Source: Linum tenue
Lineage: Eukaryota > Streptophyta > Magnoliopsida > Malpighiales > Linaceae
Direction: 5' to 3'
DNA length: 64,000 nucleotides
NCBI GenBank assembly: GCA_946122785.1
Contig: CAMGYJ010000002.1
Span: forward strand, 38,528,495-38,592,494
The notes under the pieces were generated by a model. It was not told where the DNA came from, did not search any database, and saw nothing but the letters and a program-made list of their open reading frames with translations. This document shows positions 45,771-56,827 of the stretch, piece after piece. The position numbers were made by a program, and so were the translations under genes. Positions within the stretch are counted from its first letter, which is position 1; the number at the start of each line of letters is the position of its first letter.

Positions 45771-45899
45771 ACGACACTGCCAAGCCGAGGAAGTGCCAGG
45801 ATAGGGGACTTACGGATTACGATCACCCACAAATATTTATGCGCATTTGTGAGTTGTGGATTTGTGTACAACAAATGCATTTGTAAGACTCCATAGCCA

Positions 45900-46915
45900 C
45901 TAGTCGGATTCATGATTAAGGGCTTTTCTAGCTTCTTTCGTATTTTTGTTCATAATGTGGAGAGTATTCTAGAAGTCTAAAATCTAGATTATCGCAATCA
46001 AAGTCTTCTTAAATCAACTGCTTATATGTACTCTATCCTCAATCAAGATAACCGACCAAGGCAATTCAAACAAGACTTCCTCCATTGGACTCGCACAATC
46101 GATCCCCCACTTCCAATCAGTGTTTTTCTTTCAACCTAATTACATACTCTTTCCTAGGTCAAAGCATAAATCAATAATACTTGATCAGGTCAAAATTGAT
46201 TTAATAAACATGCATAGACTGGATATGAACTCGATTTTAACAAATAAGAGTATTCACACCCAAATGAAAGGAAATTTACTCCATGGAGAGAGATGAGACT
46301 ACAAAGGAAAGGAAGAACGACTCCATTACGAAAGATAACATCTTGTAGTCTTCAATTTCCGCTTTCAAGTTTGTTCCTCAGTCTCAATGGTGAAAAATCG
46401 CCCAAAATTACTCCAAGAACTCTCCAATAACGCACTCTCTCTAGGGTTCTTCCTTTGGAAGTTTGAAACCCAGCTCTCCCTTCATAAATTCTCAAAGCCC
46501 AATTTCTACCCAACAGTGGCAAAATCACGACTAGGAATCACGATCGCGATACTCTAAGTTATGTCCGTGATTCTCAAAACGTGTAGTTTCATAGCTTCTT
46601 CAGAGGATCACAGTGGTGACATTGAGGAAAGTCACGACCGTGATTCTTCATTGTATGCCCGTGACTTTGCTCTTGATTGTCATTCTTGCAAGGTTGGGCA
46701 TGATTTTCATATGGATTGTCACGGTATGAGACAAAAGAAAGCCACAGTCAAGATTTTTCTTATGCTGGCCATGGATTTTACCCGTGGCTCTCCTTGGTCA
46801 ATTTTCAACCTCCAAAAGCCTTCAAACTCGCTCTTAAACCTCCTCAATTTGTTAGGACTTGAAACATGAAAAAAGAATACAAATGCTAATAATGGGAAAT
46901 CATCAAATCATTCTA
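45900..46915 (-). mobile_element. Diverged LTR related to the 14.6 kb element, minus strand
   Basis: The reverse complement follows the 14625-16045 LTR through several blocks in order: gagagctgggtttcaaac, gaagaaccctagagagag, gttcttggagtaattttggg, tggagtaaatttcctttc and gcatgtttattaaatcaatt. It also keeps the tcacgaccgtgatt-type inverted motifs. Divergence is large, so it is an old family member. No partner LTR or interior was recognised; a solo LTR is likely. Confidence 0.7.
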
Positions 46916-46919
46916 TAAG

Positions 46920-49760
46920 AAATCCAATTCTAGCTTAAGGGTGGGAAGAACATCACTGAAATATATCAACCTAGCATGGGCAGACTTGCCACCTTCCCTT
47001 ACCGCACCACCTCTTTAATTCGTTAGATTGCGTTGCTACTTTGGGAGAAGTAAAAACTAGGGTTTAATTCATAATCAAGAGAATTTGGGGCTAGGGACCA
47101 ATTATAACAGTAAGCATGTACTATTTAGAAAACAGAAAACAAATAGAGATCTCAAAAGCAAGAAAATCATAAAAACCTTTGTTATCTCAGCTGACTATTT
47201 AGGACATAGTCAAGCCACGAGTTGTTGTGAGATATCCTTCCTCTTTCTTGTCTTTTAAGCACGCATAGCACGCTGCTACTTTCTCTCATTTGGATATCAC
47301 TTGTGTCCATTCACTTGTCCCAACCCGATGCTTAAAGAAACATTATCATGGTTGAGGACACAATTAGCCTAAACATCTCTCCCATGTTATCCATCTACGA
47401 CCCATGCAGCCATCTCCCAATTCCTTGGATGTCACTGGCAGACCTACTACCAGCTTGCAACCCAAAGATTGGGCATTATTGCCGACTTGCTGCCACCATC
47501 GAGTTTCCTTCTCTTTGCAGCTCTCGGTCGAGATCTCCAATCCAATAGAGATGAGTGTGAACGACCCATTTTTGTAACAACACTTGAAATTAGTGCCCCA
47601 CAACTTCCACTTACATATTATACCCAAGCTTTCCCCATATGGACATGTATTGGTTGAAAAATTAACCCATGAATAATTAAACTGAACTTACTTTTCCCGT
47701 TTCTCTTCACAAGACCAACACAAGAGGTGCGAACATCATGCAACTCCTTCTTCTTCTGGGATTGACTTAAATTGAGCCCAAAAGCCACGATTCTTGAAGG
47801 CTCAAACTAATCTAAGATTTTTGCTAGTTGAGTATCTAAAGACAAAGATTCAACTACATAATGTTCATATGACATCTTATCCTTTTTAAAGTTTGCAATC
47901 CTCTTTAGAAAATCGTATTCTCGAGGATCCAAGGTCGAGAGGGAGAAATATGACCTTGCTGCCACAAAATCTATGCAATCACTCTCTCTAGTCTCCACCC
48001 ATCCTTTCCTCCTGAAAGGCCCAATTTATAGTTGACCTTTCATCGAACAGCTTGCAAATACCACCATACTCACCACCCTTCACGTCTCATCCCCCAAAGC
48101 TTCCTGGGCACATAAATATGAGTTGAAACCGACGTTAATAGTCTCTCTCAGAACATCTTTCCCTTGGATAACCATGGTACTAGAACCTACTCGCTTATCA
48201 TTAATGCTTGACACCCCCACTACCATTTCATGCATGACGAGGTCCTAATTCGATGAATCCAATCAAGTACCCATACGACTATAAACTCCTTCTCAAAATT
48301 TGATAGTCGTATGGATACTAAATTGGCTTCGTCGAACATGACCTCTTATATAAACTCCTCTATTTCATCCTCATTGTGCGTATGTGTTTTATCCTATGTT
48401 CTGATTTTGCATACCTATAGATGGTTTGATCTAAGTGGCAAAGATGAAGAGATTTGTTAAATGTTTAGCGTCCCTTCCCCTCGTATTTTCCTTCATCTAT
48501 GTCTTGATGCAGGTTTGGCTCCTTGTCCCGTGCCTTTGGTTGGTGGGAGATAGTGATGCTTGAAGCTTTTGGTGGCATTGGTTGTTACCTAGAGTGTCAT
48601 CTTGTGGCTGGAGTTTGGGGAGATTGATTCAAGTTGGTACTTCCTGAGTTGGATTATGGTCATGGTGAGTCTTTTAAATCAGTCTTCTTTTTACCTTGTT
48701 GTATGATGTGTCTAGACTATTTTTGGGGTTTGTCTCATTCGTTATCTTAATGAATTATTTAATAATTGATTCGGTTGTGGTTTGTTGTACAAACTTTGCA
48801 CTTCACGCCTGCGAAACACAGTAACAATCCTCTCATTTTATTTTCTCTCCCTTTGTTCTGCCAGCAAAGTTTCCTTAGTTATTGCTTTGCAACATCGAAC
48901 ACTGATATTCCCTTCCAGCCTCTAAATATTTTCGCCTAACTGCATTAGTTGTCTGGTTGCATTAACTATTTTTTTCACTTAATTTTTTTCAGTCTCTGTG
49001 ATTCTCGTGCCAACTCTTGGTTTGATGATAGTTTTGATTTTTTTGAAAAGTTCACCAACTGCTATTTTTTACATAAATTTTGTATAACATTTTTTTGGAC
49101 ATTAAATTTTGTAGAAACATTTAATGTAAAAAATAAAATTTTGTACAGAAAGATTTCATATAGAAAGTTTTTGTGCATATTTCTTTTCACCTAAAGTTTG
49201 TGTACAAAAAAAAATTCTAAATAGAGAAATTTTGTACAAAATAAAATATTTTTTTTTCTCAAAACTTCGATCTATTCCCCAGCTCTACCAACAACCACAT
49301 TGTTGCCACCGAAATTTTAGATAACATTTCCTGCCACATCTACTCAGAGCAAGACAACTCAGTTGAGTTTGTCCAATTGTCCCTCCTGGGCAATGGCTGA
49401 AACTCGATCGAGTTTTTCGTTCTTAATATGGGTTAGTTCCCTCCTGGCGAGTTCTTTGTCGTAACCCATAACGCCCAACCTAATCGGATACCACTAGAAA
49501 CTAAGGTTTAGGATGTTCTGGATTGGGTTATCGAATTGGTAATTATGAAATAGCAATTATGGATTCATATATAGAATGAGGGATTGGATTGAGAATTAAG
49601 GATTAGGGACTGAAGAACATAATTGGGGAAGAACAGTTCGCGGCCTTGATAGGGAAGAGAGATGAGATTTTGGAGGATTTGGGATTACATTTCTTAATAA
49701 TTTCTTTAATTAATTCCCAAAAAATTTAATAATAATCCTAATACTACTCGACTACTATGA
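46920..49760. other. Unassigned repeat-like stretch
   Basis: Short frames at 47364-47627 (minus) and 47807-47998 (minus) have no domain I can name. An 11 bp inverted pair ccatacgacta/tagtcgtatgg lies near 48268-48325. Around 49080-49245 the phrase aaattttgtacaaa recurs. Probably old retroelement debris. Confidence 0.3.
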
Positions 49761-49776
49761 ACCATATTAATAAATA

Positions 49777-50119
49777 GGGTAAATATAATACATTAGCCAT
49801 AACTATTAAGCAGCGGGGAATTATAGCCACAACTATCAAAATACAAATTATTAGCCAACCGTTAAGTCTTCATTAACACTTATGTTAGTAATGATGACTA
49901 AGCTTTTACGATGTTGAGTCGGCTCCCACGTGGCAGTCATCATATCATATCTTTTACGATGCTGACATGGCCTTCACCATTAAAAATTTGAAAACAGTAA
50001 CGGGTTGTTAGCCAAATCTTCACCCGCAACAATAGTTATGGTTAATAATTTGTATTTCGATAGTTGTTGCTATAATTCCCTGCTGCTTAATAGTTATGGC
50101 CAATATATTGTATTTACCC
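49777..50119. mobile_element. MITE with ~90 bp terminal inverted repeats and 9 bp target duplication
   Basis: The ends gggtaaatataata and tatattgtatttaccc begin inverted repeats of about 90 bp, with a few mismatches. taataaata flanks both sides (49768-49776 and 50120-50128). The 9 bp duplication points to the Mutator superfamily. 343 bp, non-coding. Confidence 0.9.
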
Positions 50120-50177
50120 TAATAAATATCTTAATAGACAATATAATAACAATGTTGGAAACCACGATTTTCATCAT

Positions 50178-50285
50178 CACGGTGGAGCACTGTAATGATG
50201 GATGACCTCTCAGAAAATCACCATGATCCACACCAAAAGCAAAACTGTGCAAGAAGGCCCAAAGTGAACAATCTCTTTGTAAGGA
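50178..50285 (+). mobile_element. Cassandra-like LTR fragment with 5S rRNA-related motif, unit 1
   Basis: gatggatgacctctcag resembles the ggatgggtgacctcc of the 5S rRNA internal promoter. It is followed by caaaactgtgcaagaaggcc and aaagtgaacaatctctttg, which look like the end of Cassandra-type TRIM LTRs. Confidence 0.5.
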
Positions 50286-50895
50286 AAAGTGATATGATCC
50301 AAATTGGCCAATTCTACGAGCCGCAATTACTTGCCAAAGAAGCCATCAAGGTTGGAAAGAAAAGAGGCAGAATTTGGCCAAGTATTGGAGCAGTTTCGAG
50401 ATGCCTACTTTGGAGGCTTGGTTCTCACAATTGTTTCGATGAAAAGTCAAGATTAAGGGTTTTTTTTTATTGAAGATGGAGTGTTTATCTACATGTTGGA
50501 GGCATTGGTGGATCCATAACAAGTCATTAAGGTCATTTTCCAAAGCCTTAAAGTAGCCCTCTCAAAACAGGAAAACTGTCTGAAAAGGGATGTCTAGAAA
50601 CTTGACTCTGAAGCATACTTTGGAGCTCCATTTGAGAAGCGTGGATGAGAGTCGAGTCCATATCATATTTTTTACGATGCTGACATGGCCTTCTCCATTC
50701 AAAATTTGAAAACAGTAACGGGTTGTTAGCCAAATCTTCACCCGCAACCATAGATATGGTTAATAATTTGTATTTCGATAGTTGTGGCTATAATTCCCCG
50801 CTGCTTAATAGTTATGGCTAATATATTGTATTTACCCTAATAAATATCTTAATAGACAATATAATTACAATGTTGGAAACCACGATTTTCATCAT

Positions 50896-51003
50896 TACGG
50901 TGGAGCAGTGTAATGATGGATGACCTCACAGAAAATCACCATGATCCACACCAAAAGCAAAACTGTGCAAGAAGGCCCAAAGTGAACAGTATCTTTGTCA
51001 GGA
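50896..51003 (+). mobile_element. Cassandra-like LTR fragment with 5S rRNA-related motif, unit 2
   Basis: Tandem copy of the fragment at 50178-50285 (gatggatgacctcacag, then aaaactgtgcaagaaggccc). Confidence 0.5.
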
Positions 51004-51362
51004 AAAGTGATATGCTCCAAATTGGCCAATTCTACGAGTCGCAATTACTTTCCAAAGAAGCCATCAAGGTTGGAAAGAAAAGAGGCAGAATTTGGCCAAG
51101 TGTTGGAGCAGTTTCGAGAAGCCTACTTTGGAGGCTTGGTTCTCACAATTGGCTCGATGAAAAGTCAAGATTAAGGATTTTTTTTATTGAAGATGGAGTG
51201 TTTATCTACATGTTGGAGGCATTGGTGATCCAGAACAAGTCATTAAGGTCATTTTCCAAAGCCTTAAAGTAGCCCTCTCAAAACAGGAAAACTGCCTGAA
51301 AATGGATGTCTAGAAACTTGACTCTGAACTCAATTTGAGAAGTGTTGATGAGATTCGAGTCT

Positions 51363-51970
51363 AGAGGCTTCTACCACATGAAAGTAAGTATGTTTGTCTA
51401 CAAAGTCAAGGCATTGGATGAAGAAATGGATATCTGGAAGGCCACGAATGAAGGACTCAAATATCGTCCAAAGTCACAAAGTTCTGCTTTGTAAAAAATA
51501 GAATTTGTTTTCCTTGTTCAATTAGGATTAGTTTCTTTTGCTACTTTTTAGTTCCTTTCCGTATTAGATTGTAACTAGGACTTATGTGGCCGAGAGTTAA
51601 CCTAGCTATGGCCTATTTAAGCTTTCTATTTCGTTGTGATCGTTACTTTGATGAATTGAAACCCTTTAGGTTTTTGCAAGTTGTGTACTTGTGTTGAGTT
51701 TAGTGGATTCCAAACTTGTTGAGCTCTTGTATCGATCAAGAACATGTTGATCGTGGTCGGGCATCATCCTTACATCAATCAGGCCTTTCTCCAAGTGTGG
51801 AATTGCACATTTGGTTCCGTTTGATCTCTAACACCCAAGAACAATATGTTTTTGGTTCAAGTTTCATACAATCAATTCAGGCCTTGAATTATTCGATTAA
51901 GCTGCGTACTCATAAACATACAACTCCCCAGGGGTCGTATTAAAAAGGGTTGTGTTGTTACAAAGGGTAA
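51363..51970 (+). mobile_element. Old LTR-like remnant related to 25505-25965
   Basis: 51600-51810 shares ordered blocks with 25630-25860: agctttctatttcgttgtgatcg, cttgttgagctcttgtatcg and cctttctccaagtgtggaattgcac. A TATA-like tatttaagc is near 51613. The ends are not defined. Confidence 0.4.
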
Positions 51971-52149
51971 CACAGTCTCTCCGTGTCTCTCTTATATGCT
52001 AGTGGGGCTAATCCCAACTATGAAGTTGAGTTACATAGGGGGTATAAACTATAATGCAACACCATAGACTAATTCCATATTGACAAAGTACGAGAGCATC
52101 CATGGTTTATTAGGTATAATTCTAACTGAACTTACAATATGCATTTTCG

Positions 52150-52290
52150 GGTGAAACAGATGAGTTACTATAAGCACTGTGAAATTAATGAGCTCATGGT
52201 GGAGCAGTGCTGAGATGGGTGACCTCTCAAGGAGTCACCATGATGTTCCTAAAACTAAATCATGCGAGAATAGACAAAAAAAATTACAAT
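52150..52290 (+). mobile_element. 5S rRNA-like module, Cassandra-type remnant
   Basis: gctgagatgggtgacctctc with aaggagtcaccatgatg closely follows the 3' half of plant 5S rRNA (aggatgggtgacctcc then gggaagtcctcgtg). The preceding gaaattaatgagctcatgg lines up with the 5S A-box region. It is too diverged to be a working 5S gene. Cassandra TRIM elements are known to carry such 5S sequences in their LTRs. Confidence 0.55.
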
Positions 52291-52644
52291 AACTTGGTTA
52301 AGAAAATGACTGGGATGCTAAAAAAATAAGAAGAGAAAAGTATTAAACGCTATTGATACTGAATTAGACAATTAGTACATGTATATACTGAACAACATTT
52401 GTTTTGCTTGCTTCTTCTTATACTTACAGTACATGGTCAGTCCATCACGTTCAAACCTCCAAAAATCACGCACAATAAAACACAAAATTAAAAGATAAAA
52501 GGAAAACAACAAAAAAACCATTCATAATTCTTTCTTAACAAATGGCGTCAAACCTATGTTCCTCATCACATTTTATACTTATATACCTCATCTTTCACAA
52601 ATGTGCAATTTCCCTTCCCCCCTCAAACCTTTTCTCATTGTCAC

Positions 52645-54808
52645 TTATGACTTCTTCCTCGTCATGGAGGTTGGGTTCCCATCAAACAAACCTTCAATCA
52701 AGTTTTCAATATCCTCTGGCTGATACTTTATATACTTTTCCGTTTGTCTCCCATGCGTCAAACATTGTTGAAACCTCCCTAGAAACGACCTGTATGCTGG
52801 AATAACCACCGCTGACACTGACACCCGTAGCTCAGACTGCATTTGTTCGTCGCTCACCACCCATGTACTTTGGGTTTTGTGTATCTCCTCGATTGCATTA
52901 TTAAACATTTTGAACCTCTCCTTGACCACTGCCTTCGCCATTTTCCCATTTACTTGAATCCCATCATGCTTCAAACATTGCAAAACTCTACCCCAAGTCT
53001 CTCTAGTATACCCTTTATGGTACTTTCTGAGATCAGACGACCGTCTTCGGCACCACGTCACTCCCATCATGTCGTGAATCTCTGTCGAACTCTTGATCTT
53101 TTGCAAGATGTACCTATGTTTGAAAATAAGGGGCGAAATATAAACCAAGTTCTTGATCGTTTATGAGAAACACATATATACTAAGCAAACTAATGATCCT
53201 CATTACCATATGCACCAATAGTTTTATATTATTTGTAATTTATCAATACCTGCCGTTATTCATGAGAAAAATGTTCCTCAATGCGGGATCTTTGTATAAA
53301 TTTGATTTCATCTCTAGATTTTCATCAAGAAGATCCATCACCGTGTTTAATTGAACCGAAAATGGTGATGTTTTTGGTGTCCCGTCTTCATTCGCTCCTC
53401 CGGCAGACCCCGACCTAGATTTGGATCTAGAGTCGTCCGATTTGGAAGATGATGATTCCCAATTCTCTCCGTCAGTTTTCTGCTTCTGTAAAAATACCTG
53501 CTCGAGGGTGTCTTTATACTCACATGCATACTTAAGGTAATTCATGGTGTATCGTGTCAAAGGGTGGACGGCGCCGCTTGGAACCGGAGTCCTACTAACG
53601 TCACGCCTTATCGAGTTTTCAAGATCACAAAACATAGAGACGGCTGCTTGTCCTAACCGAATGATCGTCTCGTAGATCTCTGATTTTATGGTGGAGGAGA
53701 GATTCTCGATCTCTGGTCCAAGATCGCGGAGAGTTTCGTACAAGTCGAGGAACTTGAAGAGCTTCTCTGCGGAGCATTTAGTGAGGGTGATCGCATTGGC
53801 AAACTTGAAGAATCGATCAATTATATTGGAAGCTAAGTCCCCAAAGATCTCCGTGTAGATGGAAGGGTGGTTTTGGAAGACGGCGTTGCAAAGATTTCGC
53901 TCTGCGGAGAAGAGCACTGAGGAGCAGCGACGAATAACGTCGATTGCACCAGCAATTTCCCCCTCCAAGGTTTCCCAATCCATCTTGTTGATTTCATCAG
54001 GGCTGAGGTTGACATGGCCGTATTTTTCCAATTTGTTGTTGAGAGCTGTCCGTCGAACAGATCCGTAGACCAAACAACATTCTGATTGGTAGCCGGAGGA
54101 GATCATTGCAGCGGCAATTTTGCTCATATTATAGATCTCCTCGGGTTGGTACCCTGGGAAATCGTCCTCGTTGTTGGAGTTTTCCGAATCAGAGATTTGA
54201 TTGTTCGATTCGTGGTTGTTGCGTGAAAAGGATGATTGTTTGGCTGATATGGGAGGAGGAGGACCGGTGCTTCCGCCACAGGAGTCGGGACCGGCGTTAG
54301 CGGAGACGCCAGAGGAGGAGCGCTTGAAGGAGTTGAGAACGGTGCGGAACTCGCTATCAAGGAAGGACATTGCAAGGTGTTGGATGGTGCTAGCCCGATT
54401 GAAGGTGGATGCCAGGTCAGATTCAGCGGTAGAGAAGTCGCCAAGGATTTTGATTAATTTCGATAGGCGGTTGAGATGAGCAACGAGGGAGTTGTCTTCT
54501 TTCTCGTCATGGCCGAATTTAGAGCTGGATGTGTCATAATTGCTGATGGTGGACTCGACACATTTAAAGAGCGATTCGACAGCATTGGGGACTGGTGGGG
54601 GATCAGACTTGGTGTCATGAGATTGTGAGAGGAGATCGAGGAATTTGTCGACCTCGTCTAGCGATTCTGAAGAAGGCGAAAAGGAATGGTCGGTGGTCGC
54701 TGCGGAGTCGAATGTAGTGGTAGGCGAATCATGACCAGAGAGAGTGGGGATGTCACCATTGCATGTTCTAGAGAAGCTCCCAAAATTTTCAGGGAGGCGT
54801 TGCTCCAT
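52645..54808 (-). CDS. EXO70: EXO70 exocyst subunit, 2 exons
   Basis: Exon 1 is 54808-53250, the intron 53249-53114 (GT-AG) and exon 2 is 53113-52645, 675 residues in all. The N-terminal ~130 residues are Ser/Asp-rich and poorly conserved. The rest is the EXO70 helical rod: AAAMISSGYQSECCLVYGSV, MDWETLEGEIAGAIDVIRRC, KCSAEKLFKFLDLYETLRDL, PSGAVHPLTRYTMNYLKYAC, then exon 2 with GYTRETWGRVLQCL and FNNAIEEIHKTQSTWVV. EXO70 proteins bind membrane phosphoinositides and tether secretory vesicles at the plasma membrane; plants have many paralogues. The subgroup is not certain (B or C-like). The intact frame suggests a functional gene. The start codon coincides with the left visible edge of the large repeat. 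Confidence 0.93.
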
Positions 54809-56827
54809 TAGTGAGGGAAAAGGAAAAAATTGGGGGAGCTACTATGTTTGGCTAAAACGGAGGGAAATCAGAGGATGAACAAGAAGAAGGGGTCATCTAC
54901 TTTTCTTTACCTTTTTTTTTGTTTTGTTTTTGGCCCCCTCCTCTCTATTGTGATTTGCTTCTTTTTTCTTTTGTTTCGTTTGTGGATGATAAGGCTAAAT
55001 TTTAACCGGAGGAAAAGTTTGTGAGACGGAAGGAAGAAATGAAGGAATGTATTTGGCCGTGAATTTCTCTGGTGGTTGTGTGAGGGAATTGACTATTGAC
55101 CGATGAGCTGGAAAGGGGGGATTTCTTTTTATTTATAAATAATAGACATATATAATTCCTAGTTGCCTCATCTTTTTCCTATTTGAGGGATTTTCTTTCG
55201 CCTCAAGACAAATCGAAATCAATGGTATCAGTTGGGCTTCTCGTGAGGTAAAATTCCGATCCATAATGAGGCTTAATTGCGGAACTGCAATGTGCCTTTG
55301 TATTTTAGATTTTAGACGAGACTCTTTTGGGCTATCTTATAATGGGTACAACCGTAAAAATGTGTTTTACATGTTCTTAACTCACCATTACTACTCTATA
55401 AAAAAACCCCAGTAATACTTATGCACACTTAATTACTAGTTATTGTCTCACATTTATGAAGATGAAAATAATATATAGAAAATTTCATTAGGACACCATA
55501 ACTATAAAAAGTGTTACTTCTATACTAAAGTATACAATATGACAATCGTAGTAATATTTTCTAAGAGATAACATGAGAAAAGTTAGAAAACACACTATAC
55601 CCTCAACCCAGGAACCCCTCCTGAACAAAACCATTACAGTAGCCAGCTTACAAAATCAAAAGAAACTATCTCTAAAGAAGAAAGTGACAGGACTTTAGGT
55701 GCCATTCTATGGAAAATCCAGTGTGACGATCCTAGTATGGCGTATGAGATTTTTGTGACATCTGTATCTTGCTGCTTTCATTGACCGTAAGAGATAACGG
55801 TTAACCTAAAGATTGTGAAAATAATGTTGACTTTCTGTGACATGACAAAAATGTATCATCCACGTAGATGTAATGACAGTAAATGAAAAATAAAAAATTA
55901 TATTATAATTTTTTAACAAATTTAAAATACTAAATAAAATTAATAAACAAAAAAAAAAAAAAATCCAGAATCTCTCTCCTGAACTCCTCGAGGACTAGTT
56001 CGGCCATGCTTCCAAATTTGTTGTCGATTTTTCCTCGAGACACCCAGTCCATCTTCGATGCTCGTTATCAGTGGCTCTTTGTCGCAGGAGTATGATAGTG
56101 CAAGAGTTCCGATTTTTGGGTTTCCTATCGTGGTTCGACAATCTCGCGGTGAAGAGTTCCTGCATGCGGAGCCCATCGTCAATAATGATAATCTCTTGAC
56201 TAGGTTATAATGACGTGTGGGTTAAACCCCCAAACCCTTTTCTTTTGTCTTCGATATTTCAATACTGAGAAGCAACAGAAGAAAAGAACAAACAATAGGA
56301 AGGAGAGACAAAATTGTTAATATAACCAACTAAAAAGGTCAAATAAGGTATTAGAGGAAATAATTAACTTAATTAATAATAAAATCAATGACAAATATTT
56401 TGAAATCAAACCCATCCACTCCCCTCATCGTGAAAATCACCCAACCCCTTCCGAGTGCTCTACTTCTTCCCAACACATTATACTCCATTTGAGATTCAAT
56501 CTAGACATAACGAGCTCTCCATCTCCAGTAACTATGATGCAGTTGTCCCCTTCTTCGAGCGCAGGCGACCACGACTGTCATGCACTGTCTTTCGACGACT
56601 ACACAAAAATAATCAGTCGTACTGCACTGCAAAAGTCGACGAGTTGGCGTCAACTTGCACTTCATGTGGCTGAGGCTTTCTGCATCATCGCTTTACATGA
56701 GTGTTCTGTTTCACATGGATGCTTCCCCGCTATTGTGATGGGTATGAATAACATGTTTGCTTTCATATATGTTGTTGCTAATGTTCCATGTTTTTCATTG
56801 AAAATTGACGAGATATCGTTCATAATG
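54809..56827. other. EXO70 upstream region and intergenic DNA, second copy
   Basis: Matches 5-2020. The minus strand has a TATA-like tttataaata near 55131-55142, over 300 bases before the EXO70 ATG. The A-run at about 55948-55963 is also conserved. No gene recognised. Confidence 0.45.

Larger units (their letters stand above)
49938..51362 (+). repeat. 719 bp tandem duplication
   Basis: Unit 1 (about 49938-50657) and unit 2 (about 50658-51362) are collinear with a 718-719 bp offset and only a few percent difference. Unit 2 lacks about 16 bp near 51330. The left breakpoint lies inside the MITE, so duplication followed its insertion. Each unit carries the right part of the MITE, a 5S-like module and a frame of ~90-119 codons (MMDDL...HHDPHQKQNCARRPKV) with no known domain. 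Confidence 0.9.

Noticed and set aside
52197..52250. Functional 5S rRNA gene
   Set aside because: Only part of the 5S sequence is recognisable and it has many mismatches, including in the A-box.
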